From Dehalococcoidia bacterium (lineage in GTDB: Bacteria; Chloroflexota; Dehalococcoidia; JAUSIH01): a stretch of DNA of 54,539 nucleotides. This document shows, piece by piece, positions 43,180 to 50,797 of the stretch. The stretch covers positions 1-54,539 of the forward strand of contig JAUSIH010000012.1 of assembly GCA_030648205.1 (NCBI GenBank), written 5' to 3'. The notes below the pieces were generated by a model, which was not told the DNA's origin, ran no database searches, and was given only the letters and a program-made list of their open reading frames with translations. Numbering within the stretch: position 1 is the first letter of the stretch; every line of letters begins with the position of its first letter. The position numbers and the translations under genes were made by a program.

Positions 43180-45543
43180 CTATCGGCTGGCCTCGGTCGT
43201 CATTGACCGCAAATAGTTGACGAGATGCCACCGTTCCTCGTCGGAGAGCTTGTCTTTGAAGGGCAGCATGGGCGTTCCGAACAACCCCTCGGAGATGAAG
43301 TAGAAGAGCTGCGAATCGCTGTGCAGGGGGACGTGCAGTTGGAGGTCAGCGGGGCGCAACGCGAGACCTGGCGCTTCGGGGCCATCGCTGCGTCCGGTCA
43401 CGCCGTGGCACTGGGCGCAGTTAGCCTGGTACAGGCGCTGGCCTATCGCCACCGAGGCGGGAGTCGAGGCCACGGGGTTTCCCCCCGGCGCAAGGAGGGC
43501 CGGTGAGCTTGTTATGGACTGGACGTCTCTGGCGAAGGCGTTCGCCCAGGACGCCGCCGCCATCGCCACCAGCACCAGGCCGGCGAGTATTGTCCAGGCG
43601 GGCCGGAGGCGCAGGCGACGCAAGCTCCAGAACACCAGCCCCAGACACCCCATCATGACCAGGCCAATGATCACCCCCAACCCCGGCACCCACATCCCCG
43701 AGAACGCCACGCCCCCGGCGCGCAGCTCCACCAGAGGCGGCGCGGGAGCGGCGGGAGCGGCGAACGCGGACGCGGGAAGAGTCTCCGCGACGTCCACGGG
43801 GAATACGGTCCTCGCGTCCAGGGCGTCGGCCCGCCGGACGAACATCTCGACGGACCAGCGGCCTCGTGAGACCAGATTGCCCCCGGCAGCACGGTAGACA
43901 CCCGGTCTTACCGACTGGAGGTCCAGCGTGGACGCGCCCACGTCTCCGGCTTCGCTTGTGAAGTTCAGCGTCACCTGGGCCGGCGTCGTCAGGGGAGCGC
44001 CGCGCACATCATTGAGCGCGACTTCAAACGTGTTCACGCCGGGACGCCCCGGTGAGATGGCGAGAGTGATGCGCAGGTCGTCGGCGCTACGCACGAGCTG
44101 CAGCTTTTGCACGGATGCGCGCGCGGCGATCTCTCCGGCGGCGGGAGGCATGGTCACCAGCAAGGCCGCCACCGCGACGATGAGGACGCCCATCACCGCC
44201 TCGCCGCGCACCAGCAGGCGGAACCGCCGCACCAGCGTCGTTGCCGTGGCCGCGAGCCGGGCGTGGGCGGCGGCCATGATACGAGGCCGCGCCCACAGGG
44301 CGTTCGTCGCGGCCAGAGCCAGCATGGGCACGAGCAAGGCGAGCTTGACCAGCAGGACGTTGCCATAGCCGGTGGTCAGGAGGCCGGGGAAGCTGCCAAC
44401 CTGGATGAGGCTGCTGAGTATTCCCGTGCCGATGAGCACGCCCACGCTGGCAAGCGCCAGGACATGGAAGCGGGTAATGACTCCGCCCAGGACCTCGGCG
44501 TGCTCGGACGCGGTTAAAGAGGCTGGCGCGACCGCAAGTAGACGCACCAGAAAGACGAGGCCGCCCACCCACGCGGACGCCGCAAGCATGTGCAGCCAGT
44601 CGGCCAGCACGTACAGCGCGGTCGGCCCGGACAGCGCGGCTGCGTGGCTTGTCAGGCTGGTGGTGAGCAACAGAAGCGCGCCCAGGGAAGTCACGACCAA
44701 GAGCATGACCCGCGGGCGCGTGCCTTCGGACGGCCTGGGCCACGGTCGAGCGACCGCCGCCACGAGTCCGAGGATGAGCGCCACGCGCGTCAGCCAGAAC
44801 GCGCCGAGACGCGTCTCCGTCACGACGCGCAGCGGCGACGTCTCCAGCTTCAGCGCCTGGTCAACAAGGGCCGCGACGGCCGCCAGGGCAAGCGCGGCGA
44901 TGCTGCCCCAAAGGAGCAATCGGAGGAAGGAGAACGTGCGCGATTTCACATCCGCCAGACGGGCGTTACGTCCTCGCTTCCCGCGGAAGGCGGCGGGCGC
45001 GACCAGCAGCACGAATATCCCGCTGCCTGTCGCTACGACAGCTCCCACCAGGTGAAGAAAACGTCCCATCACCTCCAGCGGGCTCACGATGTACGCGGAG
45101 GACGCCGGCCCCGCCGCGCCCAGTTCGGCGCCCTGCGTCGCCCCTCCAATGGTGAAGGGGAACGACCCCGCTGTGACGTGCCCGTCCACGCTGGACAAGA
45201 CGCGCCAGTTCACGAGATATGTCCCGTCCGGCAGAGGCGTTTTCAGCCCCAGCGAGAGGCTCAGGCGGTCGCCGCTGATACGCACGTCGCCCGCGTCAAC
45301 GCGCTGACGCTGAGCGTCCAGCGCCAGCGCCTGTGTGAATTTGGGATCCACGGTCTCGCTGAACGTCAGCGTGATGCGCTCCGGCGCCACGGGTAACACT
45401 GCGTTGGCGGCGGGGTTGGAGTCCACCAGCTCCGCATGCGCCAGCGCGGGCCTCGCGCCGGCCAACGCCAGCGCGACCGTCACCAGGAGCGCCATCCCGC
45501 GCAGCAGCAGGCGCGGCCCCGCGGCAGGCAAAGAGCGCGCCAT
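43180..45543 (-). CDS. CopC-CopD-cytochrome c fusion protein
   Basis: 787 residues. A signal peptide ends in ALAHAEL, so mature His1 is the first CopC copper ligand. The CopC domain (about 36-132) has TFSETVDPKF and the Asp-x-His of SSVDGHVTAGS. CopD follows with about eight helices (150-450). Next comes an extracytoplasmic beta-domain (FixH/YtkA-like, about 470-600), another two helices and a class I cytochrome c with CAQCHG (about residue 705) and a Met ligand in GTPMLPFKDKLSDEE. It is probably a copper import or insertion device linked to electron transfer. The start abuts the stop of the small gene upstream (TAGATG). Confidence 0.9.
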   Translation of the reverse strand: MARSLPAAGPRLLLRGMALLVTVALALAGARPALAHAELVDSNPAANAVLPVAPERITLTFSETVDPKFTQALALDAQRQRVDAGDVRISGDRLSLSLGLKTPLPDGTYLVNWRVLSSVDGHVTAGSFPFTIGGATQGAELGAAGPASSAYIVSPLEVMGRFLHLVGAVVATGSGIFVLLVAPAAFRGKRGRNARLADVKSRTFSFLRLLLWGSIAALALAAVAALVDQALKLETSPLRVVTETRLGAFWLTRVALILGLVAAVARPWPRPSEGTRPRVMLLVVTSLGALLLLTTSLTSHAAALSGPTALYVLADWLHMLAASAWVGGLVFLVRLLAVAPASLTASEHAEVLGGVITRFHVLALASVGVLIGTGILSSLIQVGSFPGLLTTGYGNVLLVKLALLVPMLALAATNALWARPRIMAAAHARLAATATTLVRRFRLLVRGEAVMGVLIVAVAALLVTMPPAAGEIAARASVQKLQLVRSADDLRITLAISPGRPGVNTFEVALNDVRGAPLTTPAQVTLNFTSEAGDVGASTLDLQSVRPGVYRAAGGNLVSRGRWSVEMFVRRADALDARTVFPVDVAETLPASAFAAPAAPAPPLVELRAGGVAFSGMWVPGLGVIIGLVMMGCLGLVFWSLRRLRLRPAWTILAGLVLVAMAAASWANAFARDVQSITSSPALLAPGGNPVASTPASVAIGQRLYQANCAQCHGVTGRSDGPEAPGLALRPADLQLHVPLHSDSQLFYFISEGLFGTPMLPFKDKLSDEERWHLVNYLRSMTTEASR

Positions 45544-45669
45544 CTACTTTCTCTTGCGTCCCGACCAGATGAATACCACCGACGCCACGACCATCAGAAC
45601 GACGAGGACACCCAGGGAGATTAGCTCGTCCCAGGGCCCGCCCGCGCCATGAAGCAGGGGGAACGCCAT
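45544..45669 (-). CDS. small single-helix membrane protein, 41 aa
   Basis: Below the usual length cut-off. ATG at 45669, or TTG 27 bases upstream. The sequence MAFPLLHGAGGPWDELISL is followed by a helix (VLVVLMVVASVVFIWSG) and the basic end RKRK. The TAG is directly followed by the ATG of the CopC-CopD gene, so translation is coupled. Small proteins like this often sit beside copper-handling or oxidase genes. Function unknown. Confidence 0.65.
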   Translation of the reverse strand: MAFPLLHGAGGPWDELISLGVLVVLMVVASVVFIWSGRKRK

Positions 45670-45731
45670 GACGGCGCCCCCCGCTCCAAACGACAAAATG
45701 GGGACCTGACGATTTTGAGCCACCGGAACCT

Positions 45732-46403
45732 CTATTTCGCAGGCGGCTTTTCAGCGGGACGCCGCGCCGCTAGGGCCAGCAAACCGACGGCGAGTCCCGC
45801 CACTCCGACGACGACTCCCGCGACGCCGAGAAGCGTGGCCGTGGACGCGGAGTCCTGCGCTTGCTGGGCAGCCGTAGCCGCCTGCGCTGTCTGTTGAGAC
45901 ACGGCCAGCCCGCCCGGGACCTGCTGCGGGAACTGAAGCGGGTCCGCCGCCTCGATGTCACTGAACCGGCCCGGGCCGGACTCAAAACGCTGGTCAACCT
46001 TGGCACCCTCGATGTCGCCAGTGAACTGGAAGATGTAGCGGCCCGGGCGCGTAGGGATGAAGACGGTCCGGTAGCTGCCTGGCTGTCCAAAGACCGTCTG
46101 GAGCGCCATCTCCTTGCTGGCGGGTCCCTGGCTAACCGTGACCTTGAGCGTCTTCTCCACACCCTCGACGGAACGTGGTGGAGTCACCGATGTATCCGTT
46201 ACCCGGAGGCCCACACCGTTCGGCTGCCCTTCAAGGGCAGGCTCCTCGAAAAACCCGACGACGAACTGGTACTTGCCTACCGTGCGCCTCTCATGGGCAG
46301 AGGCATCCGTTGGGGGCAGCGCCACCGCGACAGCCGCAAGAAGCAGCAGGGCCGCGGGCAGCGCGCGAACGACGCGTTGAGAGCTAACTGAAATGCTCCT
46401 CAT
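45732..46403 (-). CDS. secreted, membrane-anchored copper-cluster protein, unknown function
   Basis: 223 residues from the ATG at 46403 with AAGGAGG 8 bases upstream. N-terminal signal (LPAALLLLAAVAVALPP) with processing near ASAHE. The mature part is a beta-rich domain (KYQFVVGFFEEPALEGQ, PGSYRTVFIPTRPGRYIFQFTG). It ends with an Ala/Gln-rich helix, one membrane helix (LLGVAGVVVGVAGLAVGLLAL) and basic residues. The 'YQF-VGF-EEPA-G' pattern is common beside CopC/CopD genes in this kind of genome. An FixH/YtkA-like immunoglobulin fold is likely. Second of the cluster order MFS, 129 aa, this, 41 aa, CopC-CopD. Confidence 0.7.
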   Translation of the reverse strand: MRSISVSSQRVVRALPAALLLLAAVAVALPPTDASAHERRTVGKYQFVVGFFEEPALEGQPNGVGLRVTDTSVTPPRSVEGVEKTLKVTVSQGPASKEMALQTVFGQPGSYRTVFIPTRPGRYIFQFTGDIEGAKVDQRFESGPGRFSDIEAADPLQFPQQVPGGLAVSQQTAQAATAAQQAQDSASTATLLGVAGVVVGVAGLAVGLLALAARRPAEKPPAK

Positions 46404-46475
46404 GGCATAGTCCTCCTTAAACAGCACATAGGCCACTCTTGCTACCGATAGTGAGTGGAGCGCGCTAGGAGCACG

Positions 46476-46865
46476 CTAGGCTGGGGGAGGACGCTCGGCC
46501 TGGGGAAGAAAGACTGTGGGTAACGAGGGGCTGATTATGGGCGGGAGCGCCGTCAGTACGGGCAGTTCAATTTGTACGGACACGTCCGGAGGATAGCCCA
46601 GGTCAGGCCCTCCCGCGCCGCGGTGGACTACCGCGGCGGGGCCGGCTTCCCATCGGGCCTCTTGCGGGCCGGTGTAGATGTAGCCGCCGACTGAGTGGAC
46701 GTGCACAATGCCGATGAGGTGCATGGCCTGATGCAGGGGCGAACCAAAGCCCGAGGCCGTCGTAACGCCGCCTTGCAAGCCCCCCGCAGCGGGCAGAAGC
46801 GCAAGATAGAGCGCCAGAAAAACGATTACGCCGCGCAGTCTGAAATTCCGCATCACGCTTTGCAT
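46476..46865 (-). CDS. small secreted protein, unknown, 129 aa
   Basis: Starts 6 bases after the MFS stop (ATG 46865, or 46853). N-terminal helix (VIVFLALYLALLPAAGG) looks like a signal or anchor. The rest is Pro/Gly-rich with several His (HQAMHLIGIVHVHSVGGY), possibly metal-binding, and a Pro-rich end (LPQAERPPPA). No family recognised. It is probably co-transcribed with the MFS and copper genes. Confidence 0.55.
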   Translation of the reverse strand: MQSVMRNFRLRGVIVFLALYLALLPAAGGLQGGVTTASGFGSPLHQAMHLIGIVHVHSVGGYIYTGPQEARWEAGPAAVVHRGAGGPDLGYPPDVSVQIELPVLTALPPIISPSLPTVFLPQAERPPPA

Positions 46866-46871
46866 TATATA

Positions 46872-48116
46872 CTAGGCAACGCCAGTGGGGCTGCCCTTTC
46901 TGTCTCGCCACAGGAAGAAGCCCGTGGCGGTCAGGGTGAGCGGCGCGAGCGCGCACGCGACCAGGGCCAAATGCAGCGAGCCGGACGTCTGGTACAACGC
47001 CCCCGCCACGAAAGGCCCTGCCGCTCCTCCCGCCATGAACATCGCGGATATGAAAGACGCAGCCACGGCGGTTTCGCGTGGCTTGATGCCGGGGATTTGA
47101 TACGGCACACTTTGGATGATCGGCACGTAACCCCAGGCCAGACCGGTCACGGCGGCGCCCACGACCAGCAAAGCCACGCTGGATGTGGACATGAGACCCA
47201 GCGAGCCGAGAGCCATCGCGACGCCGCAAACGGCGACGGCCATCCTCCTGGCGCCGGGGCTGTGAAGACTCCAACCGATCACCAGAGCCGCCAGCGTCAT
47301 GCCCAGAGATACCAACCCGTAGAGAAAGCCCGACAGGGCGAGGGGCATGGCGTAGGCGCTCTGCATGTACGTGGGCCAGAAGGTGCCGAACGCCCACCAG
47401 GCGAACGTTGTGCCGAAGGCGCCAAGGCTGGCCAGCCACAGGTCCCGGTGGCGAAAGACGGTCCAGAATGACAGCTTCTCCTGGGAGGCCATCGCCTCCT
47501 GGTAGGCGGGAGTGACCCTCTCGCGCGCCAGGACGATGAATAGCCCTGCCACTACCAGGATATAAGCGCCGTAGACCGCGAAGGTCAGGCGCCAGCTTCC
47601 CAACAGGTCAAGGACAAGGGGTGTCAGCGTGAGGGTGGCAGCCTCGGCGATGCCCGTTGCGCCGATGAACAGGCCGTTGGCAAGCACCACCTCCCGTGGC
47701 GCGAACCACTGGGTAAGGAACAGAGCACGGCCGGGGCTTCGCGCCGTCTGCATAATGCCGAAAAGCATGCGGCTTGCCAGGAGCGCGCCAAAGAGCGGAG
47801 CAAAGGCCTGGCCAAACGTGAAGAGCGCGGCACCCAGGAACGTGACCATGAGCATCAGCCGGGGGCTATGGCGGGACAGGAGAAAACCCAGAGGCAACGC
47901 GAGCAGGATATTCCCCAGTCGAAAAGACGACCCCAGCCAGCCGGATTCCAGGGGCGTGAGGTGCAGTTCAGCCACAATGGATGGCAGGAGGATTCCGAGC
48001 GCGAGTCCGACCAGCGAGAAACACGAATTCCCTGCCATCAGGGCTGCCAGAACAACCCATCGGTAACGCGAGGCCGGCTGAAACCCGGCAGCATGTGCAT
48101 TCCGGGCGGGCGCCAT
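46872..48116 (-). CDS. MFS transporter
   Basis: 414 residues with ~12 hydrophobic segments. Helix 2-3 loop LGFLLSRHSPRLMLMV is a weak motif A, and RSPGRALFLTQWFAPREVVLANGLF is typical of the family. I use the ATG at 48116 (MAPARN) because a consensus promoter (48224-48196) overlaps an earlier ATG at 48197. The substrate is unknown; the style is that of anion/cyanate or sugar-acid permeases. A copper-related role is not shown by sequence. Confidence 0.88.
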   Translation of the reverse strand: MAPARNAHAAGFQPASRYRWVVLAALMAGNSCFSLVGLALGILLPSIVAELHLTPLESGWLGSSFRLGNILLALPLGFLLSRHSPRLMLMVTFLGAALFTFGQAFAPLFGALLASRMLFGIMQTARSPGRALFLTQWFAPREVVLANGLFIGATGIAEAATLTLTPLVLDLLGSWRLTFAVYGAYILVVAGLFIVLARERVTPAYQEAMASQEKLSFWTVFRHRDLWLASLGAFGTTFAWWAFGTFWPTYMQSAYAMPLALSGFLYGLVSLGMTLAALVIGWSLHSPGARRMAVAVCGVAMALGSLGLMSTSSVALLVVGAAVTGLAWGYVPIIQSVPYQIPGIKPRETAVAASFISAMFMAGGAAGPFVAGALYQTSGSLHLALVACALAPLTLTATGFFLWRDRKGSPTGVA

Positions 48117-48195
48117 GTCGGCGGGTGGTGTGGCTCGTGACTCGCTCGTGATGCCCTCCCGGCCTCGGTGCGTCGTGCCCGCACCGCGCGAGGCC

Positions 48196-48224
48196 ATTAT
48201 TGATGCGTCGCAAAGACGTGTCAA
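48196..48224 (-). promoter_or_regulatory. promoter of the MFS-copper gene cluster
   Basis: TTGACA (48224-48219), 17 bases, AATAAT (48201-48196). It lies in the 90-bp gap to ssrA, which is divergent. Confidence 0.7.
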
Positions 48225-48280
48225 GGCAAACCGCATGGCTTCGGCGCGTCCAGCCACTGGCCGGAAGTGCCTGCGTCTGT

Positions 48281-48286
48281 TATAAT
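48281..48286 (+). promoter_or_regulatory. -10 box of ssrA
   Basis: TATAAT 7 bases before the mature 5' end of tmRNA. The -35 position (TGGCCG at 48258-48263) is poor. Confidence 0.6.
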
Positions 48287-48293
48287 TATGTCT

Positions 48294-48650
48294 GGGGACG
48301 CGTGGTTTCGACAGGGGGTGTTTGGACAGAATTGCAGGCCGAGGGCGCCATCAGGCCTCGTTAAAAGGTGGCACAACTGTAACTGGCGAGCGCGAGTTCG
48401 CACTCGCTGCCTAAGTAGGCAGCGACGTCCGCCTTCTCCTCTCCTCGAAGGGGGAGACCGGGCGCCACGAAGTCGAGGTGCCGCCTATCCTGACGTCGCT
48501 AGGGGCAGGCGAAAGTTTCCAGCGGCTGGCCTGGAGCGACCCCGTCGGTCGGGGCGGTCCGGGCGAGAAACAAAGGGCCGGCTAAACCTGTAGCACATTC
48601 TGTCGAGGTATCCTTTGGACGGGGAGTTCGACTCTCCCCCGTCTCCACCA
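48294..48650 (+). ncRNA. ssrA: transfer-messenger RNA (tmRNA)
   Basis: One-piece tmRNA of about 357 nt that rescues stalled ribosomes. The 5' end GGGGACG pairs with CGTCTCC next to the encoded ACCA end; GTGGTTTCGACAGGGG is the conserved D-like region. The T-arm is GGGAGTTCGACTCTCCC. The reading frame around 48380-48415 ends GGC GAG CGC GAG TTC GCA CTC GCT GCC TAA, so the tag ends GEREFALAA. The resume codon is not fixed with certainty (GGC is likely). Several pseudoknots follow. A similar GERE start is known to me in Dehalococcoides tags. Confidence 0.95.
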
Positions 48651-49315
48651 GAAACACGGACCAGATAGCGCCTGCTGCTCACCCCAAGCAGCGGGCGTTT
48701 CCTTTTCCAGAACGTAGAGCGTCACATCGCTGTCCGGGCGCGTCGTGGCGATCTCCAGCAGTGGCCGGAAGGGTGGCTTGGCGCGGATGGCGGCGTAGGC
48801 AGACGCAGGCTGTCGGTTCGAGCCCACTCGTCCTGATCTCAGGCAACCCCCGTCTTACTCTCAGGGATCGCTGTCCTCGGCGTTGAGGACTGGGTGCAGC
48901 GGCTAGCTAGAGGATGTGGCCGCATGAACCCGTCCCCTACCGTGTCTCAGTGCCGTGACTGGTTCTCTTGCGTTCTGGTTGAATAGTCATCGTTCCCGTA
49001 TGCATGTGGTGAACGATCAACCCAAGTGCAAGAGACCAGAGGCGCCTGCATGGCGATGCTTGGAGCCAGACAGTACAAAGCGACCAAAAAGCTCCACCAG
49101 ACGGGGGATGTCTCCCCATCAGGGCGGATTGACGTGCCTGCGTGTGGCGCACAGACTGGCGTCGAGTGTCGGTATCTGAACAATTAGCGTTCGTTGGTAC
49201 GGTATTGGTTGGAAACATTGGCAATCAGGGTGCATGTGACGCCGCTGGTCCCCGTGTTCTTCGCAGTGCGCTCAAGTGCACCCCTCGAAGACAATGAATT
49301 TGGCAGGAGGTAGCC
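48651..49315. other. non-coding or decayed region after ssrA
   Basis: 665 bases with no gene I can support. The minus strand at 48660-48790 carries a protein-like stretch (IRAKPPFRPLLEIATTRPDS then DVTLYVLEKE) that may be the relic of a gene; I cannot name it. A tRNA T-arm-like GGTTCGAGCC at 48815 has no matching tRNA body. Confidence 0.5.
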
Positions 49316-49784
49316 ATGACTATTCGTGGGGGATATCAGCCAGCATTCTGAAGGTTGATCTCACAAAAGGGACCATACGCAAAGAGCCGTTGCCCAGTGG
49401 AGCTGTCCTGCGCAAGTTCGTGGGAGGCATGGGACTCGGCCTCTACTACCTTCTCAAGGAAGCGCCGATGGATGTTGCCGCCACGGACCCGCGCTCCGCT
49501 CATGTTCATGACCGTGCCTCTGGCGGGCACCCCTGCGCTAAGCTCCGCCAACTGGGTCACAATCTGCTCCCATTAAAGCATCCCTTACGCGGCGGGGGGT
49601 GGGCCACGGGCACGGGTTTTGGGCCGCCTATCTGAAACACGCGGGGTACGAAGGCATCATCATCACCGGCAAGGCGGCCAAGCCGGTTTACCTGCGGATA
49701 GACGATGGCCGCGTCGAACTACGGGATGCGAGTCACCTGTGGGGTCTGGGCACCCGCGAGACGGAGCGGCGCAACAAGCGGTAA
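49316..49784 (+). pseudogene. aldehyde ferredoxin oxidoreductase, N-terminal remnant
   Basis: CAGGAGG (49304-49310) and the ATG at 49316 begin MTIRGGYQPA, the usual N-terminus. The frame must then shift three times to keep homology: ILKVDLTKGTIRKEPLPSG and FVGGMGLGLYYLL in one frame, PLAGTPALSSANWVTICSH in a second, GHGHGFWAAYLKHAGYEGII in a third. It ends at GLGTRETERRNKR*, about 150 residues into a ~600-residue family. The molybdo/tungstopterin-binding core and the cluster domain are missing. It is a clear relic of a tungsten or molybdenum enzyme of aldehyde oxidation. Confidence 0.85.
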
Positions 49785-49832
49785 GCGTCCCGCAGGGCGG
49801 CGCGCCTCAAGCTTTGCTCATAGGGGGATGTC

Positions 49833-50528
49833 ATGCTGCCACGAAGTCACGGGCCTCTGCTGGTCTTCTTCGCCAACTGCAACGACCCCGCGCGGGAGGA
49901 GGAGTTCAACCGCTGGTTCGACACCGTGCACATCCCTGACGCCATGCGGACGCCGGGGATGGTGGAGGGACAGCGTTACACGTGTGTTCACTTGCGTCTG
50001 GGCAAGGTCCAGTACATGGCCGCCTACACGCTGGACACCAGCGACTTCCCTAAGCTGGCCTCGGACCTCCGCACCGTGCGCGAAGCCGAAGCGGCTCGGG
50101 GGCAGTGGAGCCAGCTCATCGAGGTGCCGGTCGGTGGCGTCTTCGCGCCCCTGGGCAAGAGCCAGGAAAACACGGCTGCACGACGCAGACCAACGGGCAT
50201 GCTGGTGGTCGTGTCGAACTGCGCCGACCCCGCGCGGGAGGCCGAATTCCATCGCTGGTACGACACGGTGCATCTCCCTCACGTGCTGGGGGTGTCTGGT
50301 GTGCTCTCCGCTCAACGCTACAAGTGCGTCCATCAGCGCTACGGCCAGAGCGGGTTCATGGCTGTGTACGACGTAGCCGTGGACGACTTCCAGAGGCTTG
50401 ACCAGGACCTCCATCGGCTTATCCAGGAGGAGAAGGCCCGCGGACAGCGGCCCGTGCCAGAGCTGAACGCTGTCGTCCTGAGTGGCGTCTACGCGCCCCT
50501 CGGCGGGAAGCTGCGGCGGCCCGCATGA
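49833..50528 (+). CDS. tandem EthD-like (dimeric alpha-beta barrel) protein
   Basis: 231 residues made of two copies of one domain. Copy 1 (about 8-105) has FFANCNDPAREEEFNRWFD and TVHIPDAMRTPGMVEGQRY; copy 2 (about 121-222) has VVSNCADPAREAEFHRWYD and TVHLPHVLGVSGVLSAQRY. Each ends GVFAPLG or GVYAPLG. The pattern W(F/Y)DTVH(I/L)P is that of EthD/DUF4286-type ferredoxin-like barrels, which usually dimerise; the duplication would form the dimer in one chain. Some relatives degrade or bind small organics; the substrate here is unknown. GGGGG precedes the ATG. Confidence 0.85.
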   Translation: MLPRSHGPLLVFFANCNDPAREEEFNRWFDTVHIPDAMRTPGMVEGQRYTCVHLRLGKVQYMAAYTLDTSDFPKLASDLRTVREAEAARGQWSQLIEVPVGGVFAPLGKSQENTAARRRPTGMLVVVSNCADPAREAEFHRWYDTVHLPHVLGVSGVLSAQRYKCVHQRYGQSGFMAVYDVAVDDFQRLDQDLHRLIQEEKARGQRPVPELNAVVLSGVYAPLGGKLRRPA

Positions 50529-50797
50529 CCCAGACTCGTATCTGACAGGCAAAGCCAAGGGCGACTCAAAAGTCCTTGCTTGTATCCACGCAGCTCCACC
50601 AAAAAGGATTCGAACCGCGAGCGGCTTGCTGATAGGTGATCGTTCTGGATGCCGGTTGGCAGCGCCCAAATCCGTATCGACCGGTGGGTTTCAATGACAT
50701 CAAGACTCGCACGAGTACAACACAAGTCGTGCGTATAGCAGCACTCACCAGTCTCTGCTGCGGGGCGCTACGTGCGTAGTCCGGACTCTGAAGAGCT
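50529..50797. other. intergenic region without recognised gene
   Basis: 269 bases. CGCAGCTCCACCA at 50589-50601 resembles a tRNA or tmRNA 3' end and a minus-strand GGTTCGAATCC lies next to it, but the parts do not form a tRNA. Confidence 0.35.

Noticed and set aside
48582-48827. 81-codon minus frame over the ssrA 3' end
   Set aside because: Overlaps tmRNA; part may be a relic, but it is no intact gene.
48800-48835. tRNA T-arm-like sequence
   Set aside because: No acceptor, D or anticodon arm fits around it.
50589-50620. CTCCACCA and an adjacent inverted GGTTCGAATCC as a tRNA or attachment-site copy
   Set aside because: The two parts are on opposite strands and share only eight bases with the ssrA end.
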